From Mesobacillus jeotgali (lineage in GTDB: Bacteria > Bacillota > Bacilli > Bacillales > Cytobacillaceae), in the NCBI RefSeq assembly GCF_900166585.1, contig NZ_FVZC01000009.1, positions 1,685,444 through 1,749,443 of the forward strand: DNA of 64,000 nucleotides. The letters run 5' to 3'. This document shows positions 51,997 through 61,387 of the stretch, piece after piece; the stretch's first letter is position 1; each line of letters opens with the position of its first letter. The position numbers were made by a program, and so were the translations under genes. The notes beneath the pieces were generated by a model. That model had not been told where the DNA came from. It saw nothing but the letters and a program-made list of their open reading frames with translations, and did not search any database.

Positions 51997-52164
51997 CAAT
52001 AAAGATCACCTACCTATGAAGTATCATCATTATAACATTCAATGCCTAAGAGGGCGTTTATCACAACTTAACTAGTCAATAAGTGCAAAAACCAGTTGAA
52101 ACATGCTTTAATTTTTAATTAATTTGTTCAATCGATCCTTGCTTATTCCTGATACTACAAAAAC

Positions 52165-52182
52165 AGGCCACATATGCGGCCT
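52165..52182 (-). terminator. Terminator of the SCO gene
   Basis: AGGCC-N8-GGCCT with an inner CATATG, then TTTTTG on the minus strand; it overlaps the stop codon. Confidence 0.7.
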
Positions 52183-52759
52183 ATTGAAGTGCTTTTATAT
52201 CTTCTATTATCTGTTCAAAAGGTACTTCCTTGAGGCCTGTATAATATTTCCTCATATCGCCATTTTGATCGACAAGATAAAAATCTGTGCCATGAATAAC
52301 CTGATCACCTGCTTCTGGTTTCTTGACGAGGGCCTTAAAGTTTTCAAGGACGAATTTTTCTATCTCCTCTTGAGTGTATCCTGTCAGGAACGACCAGTTG
52401 CTGAAATCAGCATTGAACTTCTGACCATACTGCTTAAGAACATCAGGAGTGTCAACAGTCGGATCAACACTGAATGACACAATTTCAACATCCTCCAGCT
52501 TTTCTTTCTTAATCATTTCCTGAAGCTTAGCCATATTGGCGGTCATTGGCGGACAGACATCCGCACAGGAGGTAAAAATAAAATCAGCAATCCATACTTT
52601 TCCTTTTAAATCCTTTTTACTAAGCTGCTCACCATCTTGATTAGTAAATGTGAAATCCTCAATCGGATAATTTTTTGCATCTTTTAGCCCGCCATTCCCA
52701 CAAGCAGCAGCGAAAATGACAATCGCAGCCAGCATGATAAGCAAAAAAACCTTCTTCAC
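52181..52759 (-). CDS. ypmQ: SCO1/SenC-type copper chaperone lipoprotein (YpmQ)
   Basis: A 192-residue lipoprotein with lipobox FAAAC and a thioredoxin-like fold. Copper is held by CxxxC (CADVC near residue 68) and the His in VIHGTDFYLVD near 158. SCO delivers copper to the CuA site of cytochrome c oxidase outside the membrane. The start is set at GTG 52757-52759, with AGGTG 6-7 bases upstream. Gene order matches ypmQ of B. subtilis. Confidence 0.92.
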   Translation of the reverse strand: MKKVFLLIMLAAIVIFAAACGNGGLKDAKNYPIEDFTFTNQDGEQLSKKDLKGKVWIADFIFTSCADVCPPMTANMAKLQEMIKKEKLEDVEIVSFSVDPTVDTPDVLKQYGQKFNADFSNWSFLTGYTQEEIEKFVLENFKALVKKPEAGDQVIHGTDFYLVDQNGDMRKYYTGLKEVPFEQIIEDIKALQ

Positions 52760-52860
52760 GTTCATCACCTGCATTCTCATATAATGTCCACATCCAATTC
52801 TAGCAGACGAGTTTGAGAGAAGAAAGAAAAAGATATGAGGGAAGTGTGAAATGGACGATC

Positions 52861-53835
52861 TTAATGTGCTCCATTATGGCTTTTGGAATTTTTCATTGTG
52901 ATGAAAAAATCTTTTATGAAATCTGTATAAGAAAAATTAACAGCCACATGATGGACTGGAAATCCGGCTTTGGAGATGGTATTCCTGAAATCACCCACGC
53001 TCTGTCCAAATGCCTCTCCCCGATTGACGATAACCTTTACAGGGATATTACGATAAACCACTTTATCCTCATTCAACAGAGCCCATAAGGTAAGGACATC
53101 ATGAAGAGGTGCCCCAGTCAATTCCGGGTTCCGTTCTTTATAAAATTTATAATAGTAGTCGAACATAGGCTTTACCAGTTTACCTACTCGACTTCCAATT
53201 GACTGGTAATAAGCATCCAGCTCATCAATCAGAGCGGGTGTTACAATCGCTCCGCTGGTAACATTCAGCGGGATGATCTTTACTGGCGGTTTCGCCTGGG
53301 TCAAAACAATGTTAGCTGCATACGGGTCTCCAAAGAAATTCGCTTCGGCTACTGGTGAAACATTCCCCGGTTCATTGAAAGCACCACCCATAATATAAAA
53401 GTCCTTCACTCTCTTCATCGTCTCGGGATAGAGGATGAAGGCTGCCGCAAGAGAAGAAAGCCTGCCTACATTCACTATAATAATTTCATTTGGATATCTT
53501 TCAATGATTTCCTGGATACCGTGGAAGTTTTCAAGTGTATAATCTACTTCTATGTCAGGGATTATTGGTCCCAAGCCTTCAACGCCATGGACATCCGGTA
53601 CATATTCGGGGGGATCTCCAGTTAACGGCAATTCTGCTCCTGCAAAGACAGGTACGTCACGCCGATCCGTAAGCTCTTGCAGATAGGCAGCATTTCTTAG
53701 CGCATCCTGCTTGGATACATTTCCGTAATCCGCTACTACACCAACGAGATCGATTTCCTTATTGAAGAAAGCATATAAAACAGCAATATTATCATCAATT
53801 CCAAAATCACTAAAAAACAGCATTTTTTTAACCAA
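52861..53835 (-). CDS. Nucleoside hydrolase family protein
   Basis: A 324-residue inosine-uridine-preferring nucleoside hydrolase-type enzyme. The calcium-binding motif is DFGIDDNIA near residue 9; the second half has GGAFNEPGNVSPVAEANFFGDP and a C-terminal His in APLHDVLTLWAL. It hydrolyses the N-glycosidic bond of nucleosides; the substrate is unknown. The start is TTG 53833-53835, since AGGAGG is 8 bases upstream, while the GTG three codons earlier overlaps that site and the next ATG is 20 bases away. Confidence 0.88.
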   Translation of the reverse strand: MVKKMLFFSDFGIDDNIAVLYAFFNKEIDLVGVVADYGNVSKQDALRNAAYLQELTDRRDVPVFAGAELPLTGDPPEYVPDVHGVEGLGPIIPDIEVDYTLENFHGIQEIIERYPNEIIIVNVGRLSSLAAAFILYPETMKRVKDFYIMGGAFNEPGNVSPVAEANFFGDPYAANIVLTQAKPPVKIIPLNVTSGAIVTPALIDELDAYYQSIGSRVGKLVKPMFDYYYKFYKERNPELTGAPLHDVLTLWALLNEDKVVYRNIPVKVIVNRGEAFGQSVGDFRNTISKAGFPVHHVAVNFSYTDFIKDFFITMKNSKSHNGAH

Positions 53836-53885
53836 TCTAAGCACCTCCTTTTATAACTATATTGAAGGTAGTGGCAAAAAATTAA

Positions 53886-53911
53886 AAAGCCCTGATATTA
53901 CTCAGGACTTT
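53886..53911 (-). terminator. Terminator of the histidine kinase gene
   Basis: AAAGTCCTGA and TCAGGGCTTT pair over 10 bp (one G-T), followed by TTAATTTTT on the minus strand; the kinase stop codon lies in the loop. Confidence 0.8.
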
Positions 53912-55523
53912 CCGTAAAAATAGGTACCATTATTTCAAAAGTGGTGCCTTCTCCCTTTATACTTGACACTTTAATTTGTCCCTTCATACGCTCTACAATC
54001 TGATAGCATACCATCAATCCCATGCCTGTTCCCCGCTCCTTCAAAGAATAAAAAGCCGTGCCAAGCCTGGAGAGTTCCTCCGCTGTCATGCCGATTCCTG
54101 TATCCTCAATAATAAAGACTCCGAAACCCCCTTGTTTTTCAAGGGTCATGCTCAGCTTTCCACCACTATTCATCGCCTCGATCCCATTTTTCAGGATATT
54201 GATCAATACCTGCTTTAATTCACTTTTGTTCCCTTTGATATTTACCTGCTCCTTTATTTCCGTGTGCAGGGAAATGTTTTTTGACATCATGGCATAAGAG
54301 CTCATTAGATCCATTACCTGCTCAGCCATTTCCCTTCCTTCGATGATTTCCAGCGTGCCAACGTCCGGTTTTGCCAGACTTAAATAATCATTGATGATTG
54401 TTTCCGCCCTGTTAAGTTCCTCGATCATCAGTTTTAAATATGTATGTTCTTCTTCACTCATGTCTTTAGACAGGAAAATTTGCAGGAACCCTTTTACAAC
54501 GGTCATTGGGTTCCTGATTTCATGGGCCACAGAAGCAGCAAGCTGACCGATTGCGTTCATTTTTTCTGCCCTCTGGAGCTCCTGCTGAAGCTTTGTCCGT
54601 TCAAAGATATCTTCTATTGTGTTGATTGCTTCCCCCAACAAAAGTGATTCGTCATCCTCGATCACGGATTGGCCAAATTGTCTTGATGCGGCGGATACAC
54701 TTTTGAACAATTGCGAGAGCTGTGATGCCATCTCATTAAATTGTTCACTTAATATGCTTAATTCAGACTGGTCCCGGACAGGCAGCACCACCGAAAAATT
54801 GCCTGAACTGATTTCCTTAATCCCAAAAAACAAGTCATCAACAGGTTTCATAACTTTTTTAAGGCCCCAATATAAAATGACATACACAACAGCTAAAATG
54901 GCTGCCATCTCCAGTAAGACCAGGAACAAGATTTCAATTTGATTATCCTTGATGACTGATGCATTCGCATCTACCCCCAAAATCGCTACTACGTTTCCAT
55001 TGTTATCAATTATTGGGGCAAAGGATGAAATCCATGATCCATACTGGTCTGTAAAAATATCAGTACTTGTTACTTTCTTCTGATTTAGTGAAGATCGATA
55101 AGCTGATATAAAATCATTGCCCGCGTCATAAAACATCAGTGATTCGAAGGAGTACTCGCTATAAAGGTCTGATGCTGCCAGTACGAATACCTTCTGGTTT
55201 TGATATTCTTCAGGCAATATAATATACGCCCCCAGAAAAGAAGCGCTTTTCTCTCCCACCAGCGTCAGGAGTGTCTCAAGCCGTTCGCTTGATGGGTTTT
55301 TTTCTTTCCTGTGATAATCTGCTTTGATTATATCGTCTGGATCAATTGTTGCTGACCAGATTCCTGCCACATCCTCAACCTTGTCAGCCATTTGATTTTT
55401 AAGCTGCTTAGATTGAAGGTGAAAACTTGTCCCCATAATCAATACGACTACAATTGTGGTAATCATGTATGAAAACAACAATATTTTATTGAATAATGAC
55501 AGGTTCTTAAGATTAAGTTTCAT
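53898..55523 (-). CDS. Membrane sensor histidine kinase (sporulation-kinase-like)
   Basis: A 541-residue kinase with TM1 at about 12-34, an extracellular Cache-like sensor at 40-192, TM2 at 196-220 and HAMP at 221-275. HisKA has H334 in VAHEIRNP, and the ATPase domain has the N box, EDTGIG and GTGMGL. The VAHEIRNPMTVVKGFLQ box resembles the KinB/KinD class that feeds the Spo0A phosphorelay. No response regulator is adjacent, consistent with an orphan phosphorelay kinase; that is inference. Confidence 0.9.
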   Translation of the reverse strand: MKLNLKNLSLFNKILLFSYMITTIVVVLIMGTSFHLQSKQLKNQMADKVEDVAGIWSATIDPDDIIKADYHRKEKNPSSERLETLLTLVGEKSASFLGAYIILPEEYQNQKVFVLAASDLYSEYSFESLMFYDAGNDFISAYRSSLNQKKVTSTDIFTDQYGSWISSFAPIIDNNGNVVAILGVDANASVIKDNQIEILFLVLLEMAAILAVVYVILYWGLKKVMKPVDDLFFGIKEISSGNFSVVLPVRDQSELSILSEQFNEMASQLSQLFKSVSAASRQFGQSVIEDDESLLLGEAINTIEDIFERTKLQQELQRAEKMNAIGQLAASVAHEIRNPMTVVKGFLQIFLSKDMSEEEHTYLKLMIEELNRAETIINDYLSLAKPDVGTLEIIEGREMAEQVMDLMSSYAMMSKNISLHTEIKEQVNIKGNKSELKQVLINILKNGIEAMNSGGKLSMTLEKQGGFGVFIIEDTGIGMTAEELSRLGTAFYSLKERGTGMGLMVCYQIVERMKGQIKVSSIKGEGTTFEIMVPIFTESPE

Positions 55524-55835
55524 ATTTTCATTGTCACATTCCGTTTCATCAAGAGTGAATAATCTAAAACATTCGACATCTTTTCATTATTTTCCTGTAT
55601 GATTCATCAACTTTAAAACAAAAGACTGTTTCCGATAGGCATTGTATTCCCGTTCCCACGTTTCACTTTTTTAGCGGATAGAAAAACAAAAATTCACACC
55701 ATTTGCATTAAACACAATCATACTGATACAGATACAGTTATGGTCAAATTCCAAACTTGAGCGCAAAAAAAGTCCTGAGACATGACATCCCGGGACCTTC
55801 ATAATAAAATTCTGTATAGGTATGTCTTAAATGTA
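55524..55835. other. Intergenic region
   Basis: 312 bases between the histidine kinase start and degV end. Apart from the degV terminator it is AT-rich and should hold the kinase promoter. No convincing frame or RNA structure was seen. Confidence 0.5.
55771..55797 (-). terminator. Terminator of degV
   Basis: GGTCC...GGACT stem of about 10 bp with one mismatch and wobbles, then TTTTTTT on the minus strand. Confidence 0.65.
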
Positions 55836-56678
55836 TTATTCAAAATAATACATGAATCCTATTGCACCAGGCCCTGTATGGGTACACACAATCGGTGTGG
55901 TATCTTCAATGGAAAAGTTATCATACCCTGAGGCCTCAAGAATAGCTTCCTTAAGGTTCTCAGCCAGACTTAAACCTTCTGCATGCACCAGGCCGACACC
56001 TTTCAGCATTTTTCCTTCTATGTCTGCGGCAAATTGCCTTTTGAGATATTTAACGACTTGCGAATGGCTTCTCGCCTTTGATACAGGGGTATATTCTCCG
56101 CCTTCGAGTGAAGCAATCGGCTTAATATTCAGCAATGAACCAATCATTGCCTTTCCTTTGCCGATCCGCCCTCCCTTAACCAGGTTTTCAAGTGTATCAA
56201 CAACCACAAATAAGCGAGTTTGTTCTCTAACCGTATCAAGTCTTTTTATAATTTCTGCAACGGTTTTCCCCTGAGCTGCCATCTCGGCTGCCTCGAGTAC
56301 CTGAAATGCTAGTCCTTTTGAAATGAACCGGGAATCAATGACATGCACATTCGCTGTGGTCATCTGGGCAGCGCTTTCGGCAGAACACACTGTACCGCTC
56401 ATTCCGCCAGTCATATGGATCGAAATGACTTCATAACCCTCCGCAGCCAGTTCATCATACACTTTTAAAAATTCACCTGCTGGAGGCTGCGAACTCTTAG
56501 GCAGCTCCAAGGAAGTCTTCATCTTTCTCATGAATTCCTTAGGTGTAATATCGACTCTATCCAAATAATTTTCTCCATCGATAGAAATCGATAATGGGAT
56601 CACGGTGATTCCCCACTTTTTTATGATTTCCTCATTCAAATCACAAGTAGAATCCGTAACTATCCTGATTTTATCCAT
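55836..56678 (-). CDS. DegV family fatty acid-binding protein
   Basis: A 280-residue DegV protein with the DSTCDLNEE start motif, SQPPAGEFLKVY near 80 and HTGPGAIGFMYY near the end. Family members bind fatty acids and work with fatty acid kinase FakA; several paralogues are normal in Bacillus, so no symbol is given. Single gene with a terminator after it. Confidence 0.92.
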   Translation of the reverse strand: MDKIRIVTDSTCDLNEEIIKKWGITVIPLSISIDGENYLDRVDITPKEFMRKMKTSLELPKSSQPPAGEFLKVYDELAAEGYEVISIHMTGGMSGTVCSAESAAQMTTANVHVIDSRFISKGLAFQVLEAAEMAAQGKTVAEIIKRLDTVREQTRLFVVVDTLENLVKGGRIGKGKAMIGSLLNIKPIASLEGGEYTPVSKARSHSQVVKYLKRQFAADIEGKMLKGVGLVHAEGLSLAENLKEAILEASGYDNFSIEDTTPIVCTHTGPGAIGFMYYFE

Positions 56679-56812
56679 AATATCACTTCCCTATCAAAAC
56701 ACTATAATCATTATACCTTTTCGTATGTACAAATTAAATATTAAAGGTGTCTCCGAAAGAAAGGATAATGCAGGGATAGTGACCGAACCAAAAGACAGGC
56801 TAAAAAGAACAA

Positions 56813-56835
56813 AAGCGCCTTTCATGGAGGCGCTT
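56813..56835 (-). terminator. Terminator of ypmP
   Basis: AAGCGCC and GGCGCTT with a 9-base loop; TTTTG on the minus strand. Confidence 0.8.
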
Positions 56836-56848
56836 CAAAAATAATTCT

Positions 56849-57100
56849 TCAGGCGTTATTTTTCAATTCGGCAGATTTGAACAACTGCTCATAATCCGGC
56901 CATTTCATCACTCTTTTTAAATACTCTTTAAACGAATAAAACTTTTTTGCGTTTCTTTCCTGGTAGATTGCTGTAATAAAAGTTTGCAAACGGACTTTGA
57001 TCATAAAAAAATAAGGACTCTCTTCTTCCAACACAGGAATATCCACGACTTTAACCTTCTGTCCAACAACATTTTTGAACTCCAGGCTTTTGAATAACAA
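56849..57100 (-). CDS. ypmP: YpmP-like small protein
   Basis: An 83-residue protein with a beta-rich first half (EFKNVVGQKVKVVDIPVLEE) and a basic helical second half. Function is unknown. The start is TTG, with GAGGA 8 bases upstream. Length and order near ilvA and ypmQ match YpmP of B. subtilis. Confidence 0.7.
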   Translation of the reverse strand: MLFKSLEFKNVVGQKVKVVDIPVLEEESPYFFMIKVRLQTFITAIYQERNAKKFYSFKEYLKRVMKWPDYEQLFKSAELKNNA

Positions 57101-57285
57101 AATATCAATCCTCTTTTATACCCGTTTGATTATATTATACCCTAAATCAAGGTCGAAATGTGTCTGTTTACGCTGATTCAAAAAAAAAATTCATACTTTC
57201 CCCACACCATTTCGATTGTATTAACAACCGAAAGGCGAATAATTTTGCTGCAGACACAACAGCATTTTTCAGGCTGAATAGATAA

Positions 57286-57311
57286 AAAACGCGCGGAAAT
57301 CCACACGTTTT
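57286..57311 (-). terminator. Terminator of tatC
   Basis: AAAACGTGTGG and CCGCGCGTTTT pair over 11 bp including two wobbles; TTTTTT on the minus strand. Confidence 0.75.
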
Positions 57312-57330
57312 AAAATGTTCTTTATTCATT

Positions 57331-58104
57331 TTACAAAGATGATCCCTCATCGCTATCTTCATCCATGTCTCCGTATTTCTCTTGCCATTCTTTTTCCTTC
57401 TTTAGCTTCCGTCTGTAAACAACTTTAGATAAATTAATACTGACTTCATATAAAATAAGGAGTGGAATCGTTACAAGAATATCTGACATAAAATCTGGAG
57501 GTGATATAACGACCGATATAACAATCAGGATAAAGTATGCATATTTCCTTACCTTGACTAGAACGTACGGATTTATGACTCCAAGAGATGTCAGGAACAT
57601 CACGACTACAGGCAGCTCAAACAGGACACCAAATGGGATGGTCATATTCATAATGAACTTGAAATACTTTTCAGCCGTAAAGTTTGTAACAAGCATGTCC
57701 CCGCTTAGTTCCACAAGGAAGCTCAAAACTGTAGGAAAAATCACAAAATAGCCAAAAGCAAGGCCCACAATGAACAATATAAACAGCGCCGGGATATAAG
57801 AAAGGGAAATCTTCCGTTCAATTGGCCTGAGGGCGGGTTTGACAAATAGCCATAACTGTATGGCCAGTACCGGAATTGTACCAGCGATCGCGATGATGGT
57901 AGCGAGCATGAAGTATATCCAAACAATATCGCTTGGCCCCAGGACTATTAATTTAACGTCCAAATCCCGGACAAAAAAGTGATAAATGTCTTTTACGAAG
58001 TAGAAGCCTAAGCCGAAGAAAATTATAAAGGCGACAGCCGAAACAATCAGCCTGTTCCGCAGTTCATCGAGATGATCCACCAGATTTAATTCTTTATCTT
58101 CCAT
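57331..58104 (-). CDS. tatC: Twin-arginine translocase subunit TatC
   Basis: A 257-residue six-helix membrane protein with LVDHLDELRNRL at the N-terminus and FALPV-type FGVLFELPVVVMFL near 160, both typical of TatC, the receptor for twin-arginine signal peptides. The C-terminal tail is acidic (DMDEDSDEGSS). It lies downstream of tatA, separated by a hairpin terminator. Confidence 0.95.
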   Translation of the reverse strand: MEDKELNLVDHLDELRNRLIVSAVAFIIFFGLGFYFVKDIYHFFVRDLDVKLIVLGPSDIVWIYFMLATIIAIAGTIPVLAIQLWLFVKPALRPIERKISLSYIPALFILFIVGLAFGYFVIFPTVLSFLVELSGDMLVTNFTAEKYFKFIMNMTIPFGVLFELPVVVMFLTSLGVINPYVLVKVRKYAYFILIVISVVISPPDFMSDILVTIPLLILYEVSINLSKVVYRRKLKKEKEWQEKYGDMDEDSDEGSSL

Positions 58105-58160
58105 ACCAATCCCCTGCCAATTCCATTTGTTGCAATTCCATAATTACCTCGAAAGAAAAA

Positions 58161-58186
58161 GGTGTAAGATTGAAACATCTTACACC
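58161..58186 (-). terminator. Hairpin between tatA and tatC
   Basis: GGTGTAAGAT and ATCTTACACC form a perfect 10-bp stem with a 6-base loop, then TTTTTCTTTC on the minus strand. It would lower tatC expression relative to tatA. Confidence 0.85.
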
Positions 58187-58390
58187 CTATTTAGTAACTT
58201 TCGTAATTTCCTTTTTTTCATCTTCGAATTCTTCCATTACATCGCTTGTCAATTCACGAGTTGATTTCTTGAACTCACGAAGTGTCTGGCCAAATGCACG
58301 GCCGATTTCCGGAAGTTTCTTTGGTCCAAAGATAATGAGGGCTAAGACAAGGATTAAGATTAATCCAGGAACTCCGATGTTTGATAACAT
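58187..58390 (-). CDS. tatA: Twin-arginine translocase subunit TatA
   Basis: A 67-residue protein: one membrane helix (residues 5-20) then the [15 protein letters not shown] amphipathic helix and an acidic/basic tail. It forms the pore with TatC for folded proteins. ATG 58388-58390 is used because AAGGAGA lies 7 bases upstream; the open frame continues 18 codons further. Confidence 0.95.
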   Translation of the reverse strand: MLSNIGVPGLILILVLALIIFGPKKLPEIGRAFGQTLREFKKSTRELTSDVMEEFEDEKKEITKVTK

Positions 58391-58562
58391 ATCAACATCT
58401 CCTTTTTCATATTGTAAATCTACTATGATTATAGTACTTTTCATTCCTAAAGTGGAAGAAAGCCGTGAAAGTTCATAAGAAATTCACAAAGGACTCAGTG
58501 GTTCAACTAAGTTTAACATTACCTATTCTATATCATCTGTCCTTGTTTTTCTATTATTAATA

Positions 58563-59831
58563 TTATACCAGTAAATTAAACAATTGATGTTCCTTATTCA
58601 ATTCCATGAAAGCAAACCCCTTTTTCTCCATACTTGTAATGAGCCTATCGTATTCATATTTATTTTTCAATTCAATTCCGACAAGAGCTGGACCGCTTTC
58701 TTTATTATTTTTCTTCGTATATTCAAATCTTGTGATATCATCCCCGGGTCCAAGGACGTCATCGAGGAATTCACGCAAAGCACCTGCCCGCTGCGGGAAA
58801 TTGACAATAAAATAATGAAGCAGGCCTTCATGGAGCAACGATCTTTCTTTGATTTCCTGCATCCTGCCAATATCATTATTGCCACCGCTTACCACGCAAA
58901 CGACCGTCTTGCCTTTAATTTCATCCCTCAGCAGGTCAAGAGCAGCAATTGGCAGAGCCCCAGCAGGCTCTGTCACGATGGCATGCTCATTATATAGTTC
59001 TAAAATCGAAGTGCAAACCTTCCCTTCTGGGACCGCCACTAGTCCATCAACGTGTTCCTTGCAAATATCATAAGTTTTGCTGCCGACACATTTTACAGCA
59101 GCCCCGTCCACAAATGTATCAATTTTTTCTAAAGGAATGGCCCTATTTTGTTCAAATGCAGCACTCATCGAAGCAGCACCGCTGGGCTCAACGCCAATAA
59201 GCTTTGTGGACGGAGAAACGCTTTTTATGTATGTGCTCAAACCTGCCATCAAGCCTCCACCCCCAATACTCGCCAGGACAAAATCAACGGAATCCTGGCA
59301 ATCATTCAGAATTTCGACAGCTACCGTCCCTTGACCGGCAATGACATTTTCATCATCGAAAGGGTGGATAAACTCTCTTCCTTCCTTCTCCGCACATTCA
59401 CGTGCCTCGCGATATGAATCATCAAAGGTATCTCCAACGAGGATAATTTCGACAAAACCACGGCCGAACATCTCCACCTGGCTGATTTTTTGTCCGGGGG
59501 TTGTCGCCGGCATGAAAATTTTCCCTCTTACGCCAAGCTGTCTGCACGCGTATGCTACACCCTGGGCATGGTTCCCAGCGCTCGCACAAACAACACCATT
59601 TTCCAGCCCATTTTCCCATAATAGCCTTACAGAATAATAAGCCCCCCTTAATTTAAAGGATCTCACATGCTGAAGGTCTTCTCTCTTTAAATATATTTCA
59701 GCTTCGTATTTCTCGGATAATCGCTGGTTTAATTGGAGCGGAGTATGGGCAACAATTTCTTTAAGATGCTGATAGGCAATAATGATATCCTCCACACTTA
59801 CCCATTTTTCTTTTAATATCTTCTGTTCCAT
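58563..59831 (-). CDS. ilvA: Threonine deaminase (threonine dehydratase)
   Basis: A 422-residue PLP enzyme that converts threonine to 2-oxobutyrate, the first step to isoleucine. The PLP lysine K60 lies in SFKLRGAYY and the glycine loop is SIGGGGLMAGLS. The C-terminal 90 residues (from about 330) form one ACT-like regulatory domain. GAGGG lies 8 bases before ATG 59829-59831. No T-box or leader peptide was seen upstream. Confidence 0.95.
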   Translation of the reverse strand: MEQKILKEKWVSVEDIIIAYQHLKEIVAHTPLQLNQRLSEKYEAEIYLKREDLQHVRSFKLRGAYYSVRLLWENGLENGVVCASAGNHAQGVAYACRQLGVRGKIFMPATTPGQKISQVEMFGRGFVEIILVGDTFDDSYREARECAEKEGREFIHPFDDENVIAGQGTVAVEILNDCQDSVDFVLASIGGGGLMAGLSTYIKSVSPSTKLIGVEPSGAASMSAAFEQNRAIPLEKIDTFVDGAAVKCVGSKTYDICKEHVDGLVAVPEGKVCTSILELYNEHAIVTEPAGALPIAALDLLRDEIKGKTVVCVVSGGNNDIGRMQEIKERSLLHEGLLHYFIVNFPQRAGALREFLDDVLGPGDDITRFEYTKKNNKESGPALVGIELKNKYEYDRLITSMEKKGFAFMELNKEHQLFNLLV

Positions 59832-59991
59832 ATCGTCACCCTCACTTTGCAAATAATTAATTTGTTCATTATATCACAAAAAATAAATATGTCGATTGAA
59901 TTTTTAAAATATTTAAAATTCTAGGCTTTACATTGAATAAAATCCGAGTAAAATAACATATAATAACGAAAATACGCTGGAGGGAATTAAA

Positions 59992-60213
59992 ATGGAATTT
60001 TCATTGAACAGTTATGACGGGGCTTTACCAGTAGAGGTTACAATTGATGAAGACAACGGGCGTTACATGATTCGAAAAAGCGATACAAGCGGAGAATTTT
60101 TCAACAGCCCAATTGAAATGGTAAAATGGATCCGAGATAATTTTAAACCAGAGGATTTTTGCATTCCGGCAGAATTCACAAGGATGATGAATAGCCTGTC
60201 CCAATTTGAATAG
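59992..60213 (+). CDS. Hypothetical protein, 73 aa
   Basis: A 73-residue acidic protein (LPVEVTIDEDNGRYMIRKSD, FNSPIEMVKWIRDNF). GGAGGG lies 7 bases before the ATG. TTTACA and TAAAAT 16 bases apart stand about 50-80 bases upstream and may be its promoter. No family is recognised. Confidence 0.75.
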   Translation: MEFSLNSYDGALPVEVTIDEDNGRYMIRKSDTSGEFFNSPIEMVKWIRDNFKPEDFCIPAEFTRMMNSLSQFE

Positions 60214-60252
60214 ACATTCCATTGCTTCATCCAGCCAGACTTCGTCCTAATG

Positions 60253-60281
60253 AACAGCCCCTGCTGCACGCAGGGGCTGTT
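60253..60281. terminator. Bidirectional terminator
   Basis: AACAGCCCCTGC and GCAGGGGCTGTT form a perfect 12-bp stem with a 5-base loop between convergent genes. Confidence 0.88.
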
Positions 60282-60301
60282 TTGCATATTGAAAAATAAA
60301 A

Positions 60302-61033
60302 TCAGGAAGCGATTCTTTTGGCATCCCTTGAACGAACGATTTCATCTCTCACTTCATCAGCAATCGCAATCAATTCTTTATCTTTATATTGCCAATTGTA
60401 AATTGGCTGGCTGATAATGACTTTTATCCTGGCCGGTTTGACAAGACGGCTATTTTTTTCGAAAATATCAGCTGTCCCCTCTATAGAAATCGGTACAATT
60501 GGTACACCAGAGCCTTTCGCAAGGCGGAATCCACCGGCTTTAAATCGGCCTATTGGACCACCTTTGCTTCGCGTTCCTTCGGGAAAAATCACAAGGGAAT
60601 TCCCGTTCTTCAGCAGATCAACCCCTGCTGCAATGGAATTGGCCGCTTTATCCCTATTTTTCCGATCAATAAAGACACAATCGATTGCTTCCATCCAGGA
60701 AGACAGGATTGGCACCTTCTTGATTTCTATCTTTGAAATGAAGCCAAAAGGTTTATCAATAGCGCCTATAAGTACTGGTATATCAAAATTGCCTTCATGG
60801 TTGCTGGCAAACAGGACTGGGCCCTCAGGAATATGATGCAGCCCCTGTATCTCAACTTCTGAACCTGTCAAAGCCATGAAAGTTCTTGCCCAGTGTTTCG
60901 GTGTTTCATGGATTAACAGCTTCTTTTTTTCAGGATTCAAATCATCAGGCAACCTTTTTAAGCTAGATAGTTTGGGTATGCTCCATAAAAGATAACCACC
61001 CATATACAAAAAACACGCAAGTAAACGAAGCAT
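60302..61033 (-). CDS. 1-acyl-sn-glycerol-3-phosphate acyltransferase (PlsC-like)
   Basis: A 243-residue membrane-associated acyltransferase with N78-H79...D84 (NHEGNFD, the HX4D motif) and FPEGTRSKGG near 155. It adds the second acyl chain in phosphatidic acid synthesis. An N-terminal hydrophobic segment (residues 1-20) anchors it. Its place beside dfrA-thyA and ilvA matches ypkP of B. subtilis. Confidence 0.9.
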   Translation of the reverse strand: MLRLLACFLYMGGYLLWSIPKLSSLKRLPDDLNPEKKKLLIHETPKHWARTFMALTGSEVEIQGLHHIPEGPVLFASNHEGNFDIPVLIGAIDKPFGFISKIEIKKVPILSSWMEAIDCVFIDRKNRDKAANSIAAGVDLLKNGNSLVIFPEGTRSKGGPIGRFKAGGFRLAKGSGVPIVPISIEGTADIFEKNSRLVKPARIKVIISQPIYNWQYKDKELIAIADEVRDEIVRSRDAKRIAS

Positions 61034-61155
61034 TGTTTCCTCCTAAGTATATTATGTTGCCATTATAATGGATTTGTTCAACCAAGACTATATGATTAAA
61101 TAAATTAATAAGAAAGTTCTTTTAACTTTTTCTTAAAGCGCATATTGTTTCCGAG

Positions 61156-61290
61156 TCATTCCATATGCACTTTTCCATAGTGTGAGGTACTGATGATTTT
61201 ATCACGGCTTCCCCATCTTGTTCTTTTTGTTTCTTTTATCCTTCTTCCTGCTCTCAATGAAGTACGGTAATCGCTCCTTTTCACTTTCAT
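61156..61290 (-). CDS. Doubtful small basic protein, 44 aa
   Basis: ATG to TGA encodes a very basic 44-residue product (MKVKRSDYRTSLRAGRRIKE at the start). The ribosome binding site is poor (GAGAGTAGG directly before the ATG). It may be chance. No family is recognised. Confidence 0.25.
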   Translation of the reverse strand: MKVKRSDYRTSLRAGRRIKETKRTRWGSRDKIISTSHYGKVHME

Positions 61291-61356
61291 CCTACTCTCG
61301 CTTTGTACTTAGCAACATGTTCAATCCTTATTCAACTTTTTTATAAGCAACAAAAA

Positions 61357-61381
61357 AAGCAATCCTTTTCCAGGATTGCTT
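61357..61381 (-). terminator. Terminator of thyA-dfrA
   Basis: AAGCAATCC and GGATTGCTT with a 7-base loop; TTTTTTG on the minus strand. Confidence 0.9.
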
Positions 61382-61387
61382 CAGCTG

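Larger units (their letters stand above)
61034..61387. other. Intergenic region with one doubtful small frame
   Basis: 354 bases between dfrA and the acyltransferase gene. It holds the dfrA terminator, a pyrimidine-rich stretch on the plus strand at 61215-61260 and a basic 44-codon frame on the minus strand. Nothing else was seen. Confidence 0.5.

Noticed and set aside
59853..59991. T-box or leader peptide upstream of ilvA
   Set aside because: The gap is short and AT-rich with neither a T-box core nor an isoleucine-rich frame.
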